This document shows, piece after piece, positions 17,918-26,785 of a DNA stretch of 64,000 nucleotides. The notes beneath the pieces were generated by a model. It saw nothing but the letters and a program-made list of their open reading frames with translations, had not been told where the DNA came from and did not search any database. The DNA comes from Paenibacillus_AQ nitricinens. Its GTDB lineage: Bacteria; Bacillota; Bacilli; Paenibacillales; Paenibacillaceae. The stretch's first letter is position 1. Each line of letters starts with the position of its first letter. The stretch spans positions 372,001 through 436,000 of the forward strand of contig NZ_CP183948.1 of assembly GCF_052056485.1 (NCBI RefSeq), read 5' to 3'. Position numbers and translations under genes: made by a program.

Positions 17918-18969
17918 AAAAGGTAAATATTTATTTCAATCGTTGGTTTTCCGTGGCTTACCATTATATGAATCTCCTTCGCAATAACGAGGATGGTATA
18001 CCGGTTCAAATCTTTGCAACACACCCGGATATCCGCCATATGTCGCTACAAGGTGCTGACTTTGCTGAAACCGAGCCGGCGCTGAAGGGAATAGAATATG
18101 TTCAGTTTTGCGTTGATTTCTGTCGGCGTAATGAGATCGATGTCTTTATTCCACGGTTGCATATGCTTGATATTGCTCTCCATGTGGCAATGTTTGATGC
18201 GATTGGTACTAAGGTTCTGGTCTGTAGAGATCTTGATCTGCTGGAGTCCATTATGGACAAAGGTAAATTTTACGAGAATGTTAGTGAGCAGGGCATCATG
18301 AGTATCCCGGATTATCATGTAGTTAGTACAGCGGAGCAGTTTAAAGACGCTTACACGGACCTTGTTGCCAAGGGACATCGTGTTTGCTTTAAACCTACTG
18401 AAACAGAAGGCGGGTTAGGCTTCCGAATTATCGACAATACCCGCGATCCGCTTCAAGAGCTTTTTGGGTATGTAACTCCATTGATTACGTTTGAGGATGC
18501 CTATCATATTCTTGCAAGCAAAGAGAGCTTCCCTGATTTGATGGTGATGGAATTACTGGAGGGTTACGAGTATAGTATAGATTGTCTGGCAGATGAGAAC
18601 GGTAAGCTATTAGTGGCTGTGCCACGTCGAAAAGTGGGCGGTCGTCTGCGATTGATGGAGCATATTCCTGAACTGGAGGAGATTGCAGCTAGAGTTGCAG
18701 AAGTTTACAAGATCCCCTTCAATTTCAATATTCAAATGAAATACAATGGAGATATTCCAAAGTTGTTGGAAATTAACCCACGAATGTCCGGTGGACTGCA
18801 TATGTCATGTCTGTCAGGGATTAACTTTCCTTATTTAGCCGTCAAAAGCGCACTCGGTGGCGAGGTTCAGCCTATGAATTTTGAAGGTGATGTATTGGCT
18901 AGCCATCTGGAGCAACCGATGATTATGAAAATAAACGGCCAATCTGTCATTCCGGATGCCGTGAATTGA
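17914..18969 (+). CDS. ATP-grasp ligase of the Ter module
   Basis: 351 residues. Landmarks are a glycine-rich loop KPTETEGGLGFRII near residue 155, MELLEGYEYSIDCLAD near 213, and the metal-binding end KLLEINPRMSGGLHMS near 286. ATP-grasp enzymes join a carboxylate, activated as acyl phosphate, to an amine or other nucleophile. As the last enzyme of the five-gene module it probably conjugates an amino-acid-like group to the product. It overlaps the HAD gene by four bases; the next gene follows after 25 bases. Confidence 0.87.
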   Translation: MKKVNIYFNRWFSVAYHYMNLLRNNEDGIPVQIFATHPDIRHMSLQGADFAETEPALKGIEYVQFCVDFCRRNEIDVFIPRLHMLDIALHVAMFDAIGTKVLVCRDLDLLESIMDKGKFYENVSEQGIMSIPDYHVVSTAEQFKDAYTDLVAKGHRVCFKPTETEGGLGFRIIDNTRDPLQELFGYVTPLITFEDAYHILASKESFPDLMVMELLEGYEYSIDCLADENGKLLVAVPRRKVGGRLRLMEHIPELEEIAARVAEVYKIPFNFNIQMKYNGDIPKLLEINPRMSGGLHMSCLSGINFPYLAVKSALGGEVQPMNFEGDVLASHLEQPMIMKINGQSVIPDAVN

Positions 18970-18994
18970 GCGTTCATAAAGTCGCTCACAAGAG

Positions 18995-19708
18995 GTGAGA
19001 ACAATTCAGTTTAAATCGAAAGTGTTGCTTTACGCCGGTATCGGTTATGTTGTTGCTGTATTAACGAGCTCTTTTCTGCCCGAATTCATCTCTCTGCTGT
19101 TGCCTTTAGCGGGTGCGGGGATAGGTGCTCTGGTAACGAGAAGTCCAAGAACCAATCTCCCAGCGGAGGTGTTGCCAGCAGGCCCTGTGACGACACCTAT
19201 TGCTAAGGCACCCGCTGAGAGTGCTCCTCAATTAAGCACCACGACAAATGATACCACATCAGGTAATCACAGCTATGACAGTAGAACTGAGAGCGCGGTG
19301 AAGATTGGACCGGAGTTCGCTCCGGTTGTGGAGTATCTTAGTATTCTGGAAGATATGATTATCTCAGAAGGGCAGAAGGATACGCTGGATAATGAAATTG
19401 TCGAGAAATCATTGGCGCTCTTCGCGAGGCTTCAACGTGTAATTCCACTGCTGCAGGAGCTGAATAACGGCGAGATTAATCATACGGTCCGCAGATTGAT
19501 TCTGAAGGATTTGAATGGTGTAATCAATCCGTTCTTACGGCTAGGCGGTGAAGCAAAGACGAAGAATCGGAGAATGCTGCTGAACGGTCTAAGAGATGTC
19601 GACTCCAAAATATCGGATATCGCGTCCACGATCGAACATAAAGACCTGATGGAACTTCAGACGAAGGCGGAACTGATTCATCAGCGGTACAGCAGTTCCG
19701 AACTATAG
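18995..19708 (+). CDS. XpaC-like membrane-associated protein
   Basis: 237 residues: a hydrophobic N-terminal stretch (about residues 8-44, two short membrane spans), a variable Pro/Thr/Ser linker, and an acidic helical C-terminal domain. Size, layout and position directly before a TelA gene match XpaC of the B. subtilis xpaC-yaaN pair. XpaC-like proteins have no firm biochemical role. The start is uncertain: GTG 18995 overlaps the AGAGGTGAG ribosome-site sequence. It is the link between the enzyme module and TelA. Confidence 0.65.
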   Translation: MRTIQFKSKVLLYAGIGYVVAVLTSSFLPEFISLLLPLAGAGIGALVTRSPRTNLPAEVLPAGPVTTPIAKAPAESAPQLSTTTNDTTSGNHSYDSRTESAVKIGPEFAPVVEYLSILEDMIISEGQKDTLDNEIVEKSLALFARLQRVIPLLQELNNGEINHTVRRLILKDLNGVINPFLRLGGEAKTKNRRMLLNGLRDVDSKISDIASTIEHKDLMELQTKAELIHQRYSSSEL

Positions 19709-19719
19709 GAGGGAATCCC

Positions 19720-20820
19720 ATGTCCACGCAGTTGATCCAATTAAAAAAAGAAGATGAACAAAAGGTAGTCGAGGAAGCGGCACAATTAATTGAGAAGGTA
19801 TCCCAAACGGATACGGTTACACTGGATTCCTTGATGGATGATATCGGCAAGCTTGGGGTTAAGACGCAGGAAAAAGCAGGACAAACCTTGAAGCTGCTGG
19901 ATCGCCCAGTGAATGACCTGATGTCTGGTAAGCGCGTTGAAGTGCCTAATATGATTATGAAGCTGCGGAATGAGTGTGAGAATCTGCAGCAAAGTAAGAA
20001 TGTGAGCTTCTTTGGCAAGATGCTGCGCAAGAGTCCAATGAAGAACTATGTGTATAAATATCAGTCGGTTCGTACGAACATTGATGCCATAGTTACAGGG
20101 CTTCGCGATGGTAGAGATACCCTCGAAGAGAGCATTGTGAATATGCGTCAGCTGAAACGTACCTCTATGGAAGAGATCTATAACCTACAGACCAAAATTG
20201 CTTTCGGCACTAAGTTGAAAGAATTGTTCGAGGTAGAGATCGCGAAGCCAGAGAATGAGTACCGTAAAGCTTATCTGGAGCGCGGATTGCGTAAAGTGAT
20301 GGTTCGAATTCAGTCGATGACAGAAATGATTCTGCTGTACAATCAAGCGATTGCTGCTACAGACATCATTAATGATAATAATGACAAGCTGATTGATTCC
20401 GTGAATAACGCAATTGATAAGACCTCTAATCTGATCACGGTGTCGGCAATGATTGCGATGTCTTTAGCGGATCAGGAGAACGTCATCAATGCTGTAGAAG
20501 CGACGAATAAGACGATTGAAGATCAATTTAAAGAAAATGCACGTCTGCTGCGTACCACTACAGAGAAAACAACCGAGTTGCTGTCTAAGCCTTCTATGTC
20601 TATGGAAGCTGTGAATCAAGCGATTGGTGATCTGCTTAGCGCACTAGATACTTCAGAACAGTCCAACCGTCGTATTATTGAGAGCTGCCAAGATTATACG
20701 TCTAAAATGACGGCAATCAATACTCAGTTGGGTAATCGTTTAGGACTAAATGAGGCGGACAAGCCGCAGGCACTGAAGCAAGGAGAGGCTGAGAGTCAAC
20801 TGAGCAGTTTCTTGAACTAA
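19720..20820 (+). CDS. telA: TelA-family toxic anion resistance protein
   Basis: 366 residues, almost entirely helical and charged, with no membrane span. The ordered blocks LKKEDEQKVVEEAAQLIEK, MMLRKSPMKNYVYKYQSV-like, REELFEVEIAKPENEYRKAY-like and AIDKTSNLITVSAMIAMSLADQ are typical of TelA (YaaN/YceH, PF05816). TelA proteins associate with resistance to tellurite, antibiotics and phage in various hosts; mechanism is unknown. It has a good AGGAGG ribosome site and ends the Ter cluster before a strong terminator. Confidence 0.93.
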   Translation: MSTQLIQLKKEDEQKVVEEAAQLIEKVSQTDTVTLDSLMDDIGKLGVKTQEKAGQTLKLLDRPVNDLMSGKRVEVPNMIMKLRNECENLQQSKNVSFFGKMLRKSPMKNYVYKYQSVRTNIDAIVTGLRDGRDTLEESIVNMRQLKRTSMEEIYNLQTKIAFGTKLKELFEVEIAKPENEYRKAYLERGLRKVMVRIQSMTEMILLYNQAIAATDIINDNNDKLIDSVNNAIDKTSNLITVSAMIAMSLADQENVINAVEATNKTIEDQFKENARLLRTTTEKTTELLSKPSMSMEAVNQAIGDLLSALDTSEQSNRRIIESCQDYTSKMTAINTQLGNRLGLNEADKPQALKQGEAESQLSSFLN

Positions 20821-20860
20821 ATTGTTTCTGACAATAATAAAAATACAGAGAATAGATTGA

Positions 20861-20894
20861 GATGCCTGTTGAATTCATTCAACAGGCTTTTTTT
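20861..20894 (+). terminator. terminator of the Ter cluster
   Basis: GCCTGTTGAAT / (A)TTCAACAGGC stem followed by T7. Confidence 0.92.
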
Positions 20895-20976
20895 AACGCC
20901 AATACTCAATCATAAAGTCCTATCTTCACACATAAGTTGTCACAAGACTACATGTGGAGGAAGTGAGGATAGGCAT

Positions 20977-21066
20977 ATGATCTTAGGGTGCTTGATACTC
21001 GTGCTTATCATCGTAGCCAGTAGTGAAAGAGCAGAAGCGATTGCAAAAATGAATGAGGACACTTAG
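20977..21066 (+). CDS. possible 29-aa single-span membrane peptide
   Basis: ATG 20977 has a GAGG ribosome site eight bases upstream. The frame encodes about 15 strongly hydrophobic residues (ILGCLILVLIIVA) followed by a charged tail. It lies free-standing between the telA terminator and the FNT gene. No family recognised; it may be a real microprotein or chance. Confidence 0.35.
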   Translation: MILGCLILVLIIVASSERAEAIAKMNEDT

Positions 21067-21094
21067 GATTTTTACCATGATTTGGTTCAAGTAA

Positions 21095-21158
21095 TTTCCA
21101 GCGGGTTATTGGGTATAATAACGCAAGATTGCACGATTAGCCCATAACTAGCTGGAAA
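21095..21158 (+). promoter_or_regulatory. nested inverted repeats around a TATAAT before the FNT gene
   Basis: Outer arms TTTCCAGC (21095-21102) and GCTGGAAA (21151-21158) are perfect. Inner arms GTTATTGGG and CCCATAAC (21105-21113, 21141-21148) pair with one bulge. The loop holds TATAAT (21114-21119) and a small GCAA/TTGC hairpin. It could be a regulator-binding dyad over the promoter or a transcribed fold. Confidence 0.45.
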
Positions 21159-21181
21159 ACCCAAATTCCTAAGGAGGTCAC

Positions 21182-21970
21182 ATGGAGAACGAGGCGCTGC
21201 TACAGGTTGAACAATTAGCACTTAAGAAACAGAAGATCTATCGGCAAAGTATATTGCGCTATATTGCCAGAGCCATGCTGGCCAGTATGTTTATCGGGTT
21301 CGGCGTAATTGTAGCATTCAAGACAGGCAACTACTTCTATATGGAGCATTCACCGTTTGCGTATCCAATGGCTGCGATTACTTTCGGAGCAGCGATCATC
21401 CTAATCTCATACGGTGGAGGGGACTTATTTACCGGAGATACTTTCTATTACACGTACACGGCTTTGAGACGCAAAATGAAATGGTCCGAGGTTGTACGCA
21501 TGTGGGTCATGAGTTATATAGGTAACATTCTTGGTGCTGCTGCATTTGCACTGTTGATTTTTTTAACAGGGCTGTTTTACAGTTCTGATGTAAATGGTTT
21601 TTTACTATATGTGGTTGAGCATAAAATGGAGGCTCCGGCAGGGCAGCTTTTTTTCCGCGCTATCCTCTGTAACTGGCTCGTTTGTATGGCTTTTTTCATC
21701 CCGATGAATATCAAAGGCGATGGGGCCAAAATGTTCGCAATGGTCTTATTCGTATTCTGTTTTTTCATCTCCGGTTATGAGCATAGTATTGCCAATATGT
21801 GTACCTTTGCAATTGCATTAGTCCTTGACCATCCGGGAACGGTTTCGTGGGGCGGTGTGGTGCATAATCTTGTGCCCGTTACAATCGGAAATCTAATTGG
21901 CGGCGGGGTTCTGATGGGGGTTATGTATTATTATGTGAACAAACCTTTTTTGGATGATCCGAAACATTAA
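21182..21970 (+). CDS. formate/nitrite transporter (FNT) family channel
   Basis: 262 residues with six predicted membrane spans. FNT landmarks are visible: GGGDLFTGDTFYYT near residue 80, the second half-loop CNWLVCMAFF near 163, GYEHSIANM with the central pore His near 201, and NLIGGGVLMG. Such pentameric channels move formate, nitrite or similar small anions across the cytoplasmic membrane. The substrate is open. ATG 21182 has a strong AAGGAGG. There is no formate or nitrite enzyme gene adjacent; a terminator follows. Confidence 0.92.
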   Translation: MENEALLQVEQLALKKQKIYRQSILRYIARAMLASMFIGFGVIVAFKTGNYFYMEHSPFAYPMAAITFGAAIILISYGGGDLFTGDTFYYTYTALRRKMKWSEVVRMWVMSYIGNILGAAAFALLIFLTGLFYSSDVNGFLLYVVEHKMEAPAGQLFFRAILCNWLVCMAFFIPMNIKGDGAKMFAMVLFVFCFFISGYEHSIANMCTFAIALVLDHPGTVSWGGVVHNLVPVTIGNLIGGGVLMGVMYYYVNKPFLDDPKH

Positions 21971-21991
21971 GAAGAAATAATGTGAATCCGC

Positions 21992-22023
21992 AACTTCGCT
22001 CTTTAAAAGAGCGGAGTTTTTTG
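21992..22023 (+). terminator. terminator after the FNT gene
   Basis: AACTTCGCTCTT / AAGAGCGGAGTT stem with A-rich loop, then T6. Confidence 0.85.
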
Positions 22024-22120
22024 TGCTGTAAGATATTTCTTCATCTTTGGGATATTTTGATTTTTTAGGGTTGAAAAGGATTAGGGGGAAAGAAGTAGAA
22101 TACATATTAGTATTGCAAAA

Positions 22121-23752
22121 TTGAAGAATCATACAGAATGGGGTAAGGCTTTGGAAAAGACAACAGGGATACTGACGGATGAGACTATCATTAAGGCTTC
22201 CAATCAGCATTGCATTGATCAAGGAATAGATCCAGAGCAGCCTCCTATTTTTCCAAAATGTTATGCTGCAGATGAATTGGGGTCACAACTCCATGTATAT
22301 AGTGAAGTGATTGAGGTTATTGATTTTTTTGTAAACAAGTTCCTTTCTTCAGTAAAAGGTAATCCGATCCTTGTTACGATATCGGATGATGCAGGTTATC
22401 TATTGGCGTTCAAGGGGGATCCGACGATTATTGATCTCGTAGGGCAGGTTGGCATCAAAGAAGGTGTGCAACTAAACAAAGAAGTGGGTACAAACTCAAT
22501 TGCATTGTGTCTGGAACATCAGCGGCCTTTTCAGTTGAAGGGACAAGATCATTATCATCAAATTCTTCATCGTTTAGTGTGCTGTACGGCTCCTTTTTAT
22601 AAAGAGGATGGGCTTGAAATATTAGGGACGATATCATTTATGGCGGATATTGATGTGGCGCATCCCCACTTATTGCCTTTGCTCTGTACCATGGCTGACT
22701 CTATCGAACGCGAGATTTTGCTGCGTAGGGGGAATGCTGAGCTTCAGCTTTTAAATCGAATTCTATTGGATACCAATTACTTGGGTGTTATTATAACGGA
22801 TGAACTTGGAACGGTCGTCAATATAAATGAGAACTGCTTAACCATGCTTCATTTGGATGGTGAGCATCAAGCATCTGTTATCGGTGCCAGTGTCTTCGAA
22901 ATTCGGAATGTGGGCTCTTATTTTCAACATGTCATTCTTCAGCAAGAGGCATGTGCTGGGCTGGAAGTGATTCAGGAGAGCAACGGTTTATTTGAGCATT
23001 ATATGCTGGATGTGCTTCCGGTTTACGATTCGAATGCATGTTTAGCTCGTGTGATAGGGAGTCTTCGTAATATCACAGAGATGAAAAAAACGGAAGAAGT
23101 GTTGCGCAATACAGAGAAGCTAGTGGTCGCTGGACAACTAGCCATGAGTATCGCACATGAGATTCGTAATCCGCTAACTACAGTCAAAGGAATGCTTCAA
23201 CTAGCCAATAAAGATTCGCAACTGCTACATTATGATCTTATCATGTCAGAAGTAGAAAGAATGAACCTCATTGTGAGCGAGTTCCTCATACTAGGTAAAC
23301 CGCAGGCCGCGCATTATAGGGTAGAACAATGTAGCACGATTCTGCAGGAAGTGCTCAGCATTTTTGCGATTCAAGTGGAGATGAATAATATATCATTGAA
23401 AACACAATTCCATTGTGATGCGAATATCTTGTGTGACCGTAATCAGATTAAGCAGGTCTTCCTAAACATCCTAAGAAACTCAATGGAAGCCTTGCCCTTT
23501 GGCGGAAGCATTACAGTTGCCCTAGATGTGGAGAATGGATTCCAGACGATTACCTTCAAAGATAACGGAGAGGGTATGAACAAGGAAGTGCTGGATAAAT
23601 TAGGGCAGCCTTTTCACACAACCAGAGGTGACGGTAATGGACTGGGAATCATGATTGTTAAAAAAATAGTGTCTGCACATAGAGGACGCGTGGCCATAGC
23701 AAGTGAAGAGGGCGTAGGTACAGCTGTTACGATTTATCTGCCAATAAAATAA
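22121..23752 (+). CDS. GAF-PAS sensor histidine kinase
   Basis: 543 residues without membrane spans, so cytosolic. The N-terminal 190 residues resemble the GAF-type sensory region of AcoR-type regulators. A PAS domain covers about 210-325 (IITDELGTVVNINENC). HisKA has SIAHEIRNPLTTVKG with His near 346. HATPase_c has N-box NILRNSMEAL, DNGEGM and GDGNGLGI. This architecture is like sporulation-type kinases (KinE family) that feed phosphorelays. No response regulator is adjacent. The start is uncertain; TTG 22121 lacks a clear ribosome site. Confidence 0.87.
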   Translation: MKNHTEWGKALEKTTGILTDETIIKASNQHCIDQGIDPEQPPIFPKCYAADELGSQLHVYSEVIEVIDFFVNKFLSSVKGNPILVTISDDAGYLLAFKGDPTIIDLVGQVGIKEGVQLNKEVGTNSIALCLEHQRPFQLKGQDHYHQILHRLVCCTAPFYKEDGLEILGTISFMADIDVAHPHLLPLLCTMADSIEREILLRRGNAELQLLNRILLDTNYLGVIITDELGTVVNINENCLTMLHLDGEHQASVIGASVFEIRNVGSYFQHVILQQEACAGLEVIQESNGLFEHYMLDVLPVYDSNACLARVIGSLRNITEMKKTEEVLRNTEKLVVAGQLAMSIAHEIRNPLTTVKGMLQLANKDSQLLHYDLIMSEVERMNLIVSEFLILGKPQAAHYRVEQCSTILQEVLSIFAIQVEMNNISLKTQFHCDANILCDRNQIKQVFLNILRNSMEALPFGGSITVALDVENGFQTITFKDNGEGMNKEVLDKLGQPFHTTRGDGNGLGIMIVKKIVSAHRGRVAIASEEGVGTAVTIYLPIK

Positions 23753-23800
23753 AGGGCTTATCTTGGCTATTTCTTCGTCGTGCGAGCAGTAATTCATAAT

Positions 23801-23840
23801 AAAAGACTCTTCCGCCTATGCAGGCTGGAAGAGTCTTTTA
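23801..23840. terminator. bidirectional terminator
   Basis: AAAGACTCTTCC / GGAAGAGTCTTT stem with T/A runs on both sides, placed between convergent genes. Confidence 0.9.
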
Positions 23841-23852
23841 TTTGGAGAAAGT

Positions 23853-26180
23853 CTACCACTTGGATCCGCCTGATGAATTTCGGCCGGACTTCCCTCCGCC
23901 GCCCCAAGAAGATCCGCCGGAGGATTTGCCACCGCTGCCGCCTCCACCCCAGGAGGAGCCTCCGGACGAGCGTCCTCCACCGAATCCACCTGATGAAGGT
24001 GGGCCAGAGGACATTCGTTTGCGAGCCTGTGCGCGACGTTGTTGTTCTCTCAGCATAGCTAATTGAGCTAGTCGCTCTTCTTCTTCCTTCTGACGAACGA
24101 GTCGGTTCGCTTCATTCACAAAGGAATTGATCTGTGAATCATAAGAACGGCCAAGGGATTCCAGTTCCTCAAGATTGTAAGGCCGGGATGCCAAACGATG
24201 TTCCAGTGCACTGTATTCCGGCAGTAAGGATAGCTCGAAGCGAATTCTAGAAGATAACCCTCTGCTATGCAGCATACGCTGGGTTGTTTCCACCCGGCTT
24301 TGCCCTTCGGAAAAGAGGCGAGTGACCTTATCCAGTCTTTCATGAAGTGCATTTAGACTTTCTGAGACACCATCGAACTGCTTTGCAGCTTCATCTTGGA
24401 GGGATAGCAACTGTTCTAGCGCATTGTGGGCCTTATCATATTCGCCGCGCTCATCACTGGTCCAATTCTCAATCTGCGCCACTTCACTAGCACCTTCCCG
24501 AAGGCGTGTGCTCCACGCTGTAAGGATGTTCTCCACAGTTGATACATGTTGTTCTTCAAAATACATACGTGCTTCGGTAATCCGGCTTTGCAGTCCGTCT
24601 CGCCGCTGTTTTAATTGGCTCCACTGGGTACGGAATAACTCTAAATCTCTGCGGTTATTCTGCCGAAGAAGTGCTTGTTGTTCTGTCATAGCAACAGCCT
24701 CATCCAGGAGAAGGTCAAGAGTAGCGCCTATCTTGCGCACCTCATCCATATCTCCAACACGCAGCGGCGCTTCAAGCGTTAGCGATTCTGCGCGGGCCTG
24801 CTCCAGACGGTCAAATGGTTTTACCTTCATGTTGTGGAGTGAACTCTGCTCGATGATGTTTGTGATTTTGGCACGGGTTGCAGCTAAAACCGTAGGGAAC
24901 TTATTTAGCTTATCATCGTAGAGATCGACATCCTTCAGGTCTTGTTCAATCTTTTCTTGGCGATCTTGTGCATCCTCGGTAATTTCTTGTGCGGCGATAG
25001 GGTCAAAAAGCTCCAATTGATCTGCCTTAGAGGTCTCCTCGGCAAGCTCCTTGAGCTCTTCTACAATTTCTTGAAGTGCATAGCCAGTTTCTTTAACCGC
25101 ACCCTGCAGCTGCTCTTCAAGCTCTGGTGCATCCTCTTTCAGCTCTGTAATTCGCTGTTTAACATTGCGATCAGCTTCACTGATGACAGCAATGTTCTTC
25201 TCTTCTTCCTCGAGCGCTGCGCGGAAGGAGGCCTCTGTCTGCTGTAATTGTTCCACGGCTGCCTTAAGGGCAGTCAAATGATAAAAGGGTGGCTGTACAC
25301 CTTGCCCATCACTTTGCAGTGAAGAGATTTCAACAAGCTTTGCAGAGAGCCGTTTTGAAATGCCTTCTACCAGTACCTCGGTTTTTCCCTGAACGATCCC
25401 TTGAAATGGCTTTAATGACTCCAATGCTCGATTTGCCTGTACTAGCAAATCGGATAATTGCTCTTGTTGTGCGTTTAGCTGTTTGCGTCGACGTAGACCT
25501 GTGACCACTATGAATAGCACAAGTAGTATTAGTCCGATTCCGATTAGAATGGCGGCAATCGTAAACATGGAGCTATTGGAGCGGCTTCCGGTACTGACCG
25601 AGGTCCCTGGTTTACCGGAGGTTCCGTTCCCTGAACCGCTATTCGTACTGCCAACTGCACTACCACTTCCTGCATTTCCTCCAGTATTTCCGGTACTCTC
25701 CCCGATGGAATGGACCGCTTTAATTAGAGCCTTTGTCCCTCCAGCGAAGTCACCTTCTCTGGCATAAGGGATGAAATAAGTATTAACTAGCGCTGTAATG
25801 GCAGCACTTCCTGATTTTCCTCCCTGATTTTGGGACCAGGCATTTAACGAGGTTTGAAAGCCCGGATTGTTAAAATTTAGTTCAATGGACTGGTCGCCAG
25901 CGGAGATCAGCAAGAGAATATCGCGTGTGGATAATCCCCAAGAGGTGTAAGTATCCTCGGCGTACTTATCGGCCGGAGTGCCGTTTAGGGAATCTACGGT
26001 GAGTACATGCATAGTAATCAGATCTCCAGTGGCAGCAGCAGAAATGGACGTCGCTTCTGCGGAACTGAACATTCCAGCTTTATCGGTTACTAATCCCTGC
26101 TCAGCAGGGATTTCGGCGGCGTATGCACCGGGTATCCATAACACGCTGATCAATAAGAATAAAGCTATATACTTTTTCAA
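23853..26180 (-). CDS. TPM-domain membrane protein with long coiled coil and Gly/Ser/Trp tail
   Basis: About 775 residues. A signal peptide (KKYIALFLLISVLWIPGAYA) leads into an extracytoplasmic TPM domain of about 130 residues (GLVTDKAGMFSS, TWGLSTRDILLLISAGDQ). A Gly/Ser linker precedes one membrane span near residue 210 (MFTIAAILIGIGLILLVLFIV). Then come about 480 residues of charged helix/coiled coil and a tail of repeated SSGGSSWGGGG units ending in SGGSKW. TPM proteins are linked to photosystem repair or membrane-protein quality control; the bacterial role is unclear. The start is chosen at TTG 26180, nine bases after GGAG; a frame from 26195 is also open. Confidence 0.8.
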   Translation of the reverse strand: MKKYIALFLLISVLWIPGAYAAEIPAEQGLVTDKAGMFSSAEATSISAAATGDLITMHVLTVDSLNGTPADKYAEDTYTSWGLSTRDILLLISAGDQSIELNFNNPGFQTSLNAWSQNQGGKSGSAAITALVNTYFIPYAREGDFAGGTKALIKAVHSIGESTGNTGGNAGSGSAVGSTNSGSGNGTSGKPGTSVSTGSRSNSSMFTIAAILIGIGLILLVLFIVVTGLRRRKQLNAQQEQLSDLLVQANRALESLKPFQGIVQGKTEVLVEGISKRLSAKLVEISSLQSDGQGVQPPFYHLTALKAAVEQLQQTEASFRAALEEEEKNIAVISEADRNVKQRITELKEDAPELEEQLQGAVKETGYALQEIVEELKELAEETSKADQLELFDPIAAQEITEDAQDRQEKIEQDLKDVDLYDDKLNKFPTVLAATRAKITNIIEQSSLHNMKVKPFDRLEQARAESLTLEAPLRVGDMDEVRKIGATLDLLLDEAVAMTEQQALLRQNNRRDLELFRTQWSQLKQRRDGLQSRITEARMYFEEQHVSTVENILTAWSTRLREGASEVAQIENWTSDERGEYDKAHNALEQLLSLQDEAAKQFDGVSESLNALHERLDKVTRLFSEGQSRVETTQRMLHSRGLSSRIRFELSLLPEYSALEHRLASRPYNLEELESLGRSYDSQINSFVNEANRLVRQKEEEERLAQLAMLREQQRRAQARKRMSSGPPSSGGFGGGRSSGGSSWGGGGSGGKSSGGSSWGGGGKSGRNSSGGSKW

Positions 26181-26302
26181 GCTGACACGCTCCAATCTGA
26201 AGGACTTTGTATTCAGTATATTATGCTGATAATTATACTATATCATTAACCCTCAAGTGACCCGGGGATACCTATTCTTACATAGCTGCCAATCATAAAA
26301 GC

Positions 26303-26337
26303 AAAAAAAGCCGCATTCCCTAAAAGGAATGCGGCGA
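26303..26337 (-). terminator. terminator of the 47-aa gene
   Basis: GCCGCATTCC / GGAATGCGGC perfect 10-bp stem with T7 on the minus strand. Confidence 0.88.
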
Positions 26338-26350
26338 ATATTCAGAAAGG

Positions 26351-26494
26351 TTATCTTGTCGGCAGACAGAGAATGTATTGCAATCTGGATTTAATTTCTT
26401 TTTGCCATTTTAAATCTCCAACTTTAACGGCAAGATTGAGCAGATCCAGATAATCGTCAACCTGTAGTGTTGTTCGGGTAGAGGTAACGTTCAT
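26351..26494 (-). CDS. small protein of 47 residues, unknown function
   Basis: The frame begins at ATG 26494 with AAAGGAGA nine bases upstream and ends at TAA 26351, 14 bases before a strong terminator. The peptide is mixed-charge and helical in feel (VDDYLDLLNLAVKVGDLKW, then QKEIKSRLQYIL). It has no membrane span or metal motif. The strong ribosome site and the terminator make a real gene likely. I recognise no family. A Fur-type box lies 62-76 bases upstream. Confidence 0.65.
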   Translation of the reverse strand: MNVTSTRTTLQVDDYLDLLNLAVKVGDLKWQKEIKSRLQYILCLPTR

Positions 26495-26555
26495 GGGTGA
26501 TCAGTCTCCTTTTAACTTAAATATAGTAAAGTGAAATCAATAACTTATTTAATAA

Positions 26556-26570
26556 TGATAATCATTATCA
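26556..26570. promoter_or_regulatory. Fur/PerR-type box, perfect 7-1-7 dyad
   Basis: TGATAAT-C-ATTATCA is a perfect match to the 7-1-7 Fur family box of Bacillota. It lies between the divergent 47-aa gene and the GGDEF-EAL gene. Which of them it controls cannot be decided; no strong promoter is obvious on either side. Confidence 0.75.
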
Positions 26571-26785
26571 ACTTGTATCATTATTGCTATTATCCACATT
26601 TTCCATCTAAAAAGCAATATAAAAATGTAGCATCCGTAATTTTATATAATTTACAAAGGGAAGGGTTCATTGATGGGATTTGCGTATATTATGTGACGAG
26701 GAAAGAAAAAGCAGGGGTATTGCCATATTTTGTCGAATAACATTTAGGATATTACTGTAAATTCAGTAAAAAGGGGGAACGAGCG

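Noticed and set aside
23780..24066. Plus-strand Arg/Pro-rich frames
   Set aside because: They are the opposite strand of the Gly/Ser/Trp repeats of the TPM protein.
26531..26740. 69-codon frame over the Fur box
   Set aside because: Low-complexity, no ribosome site, and covers the regulatory region before the GGDEF-EAL gene.
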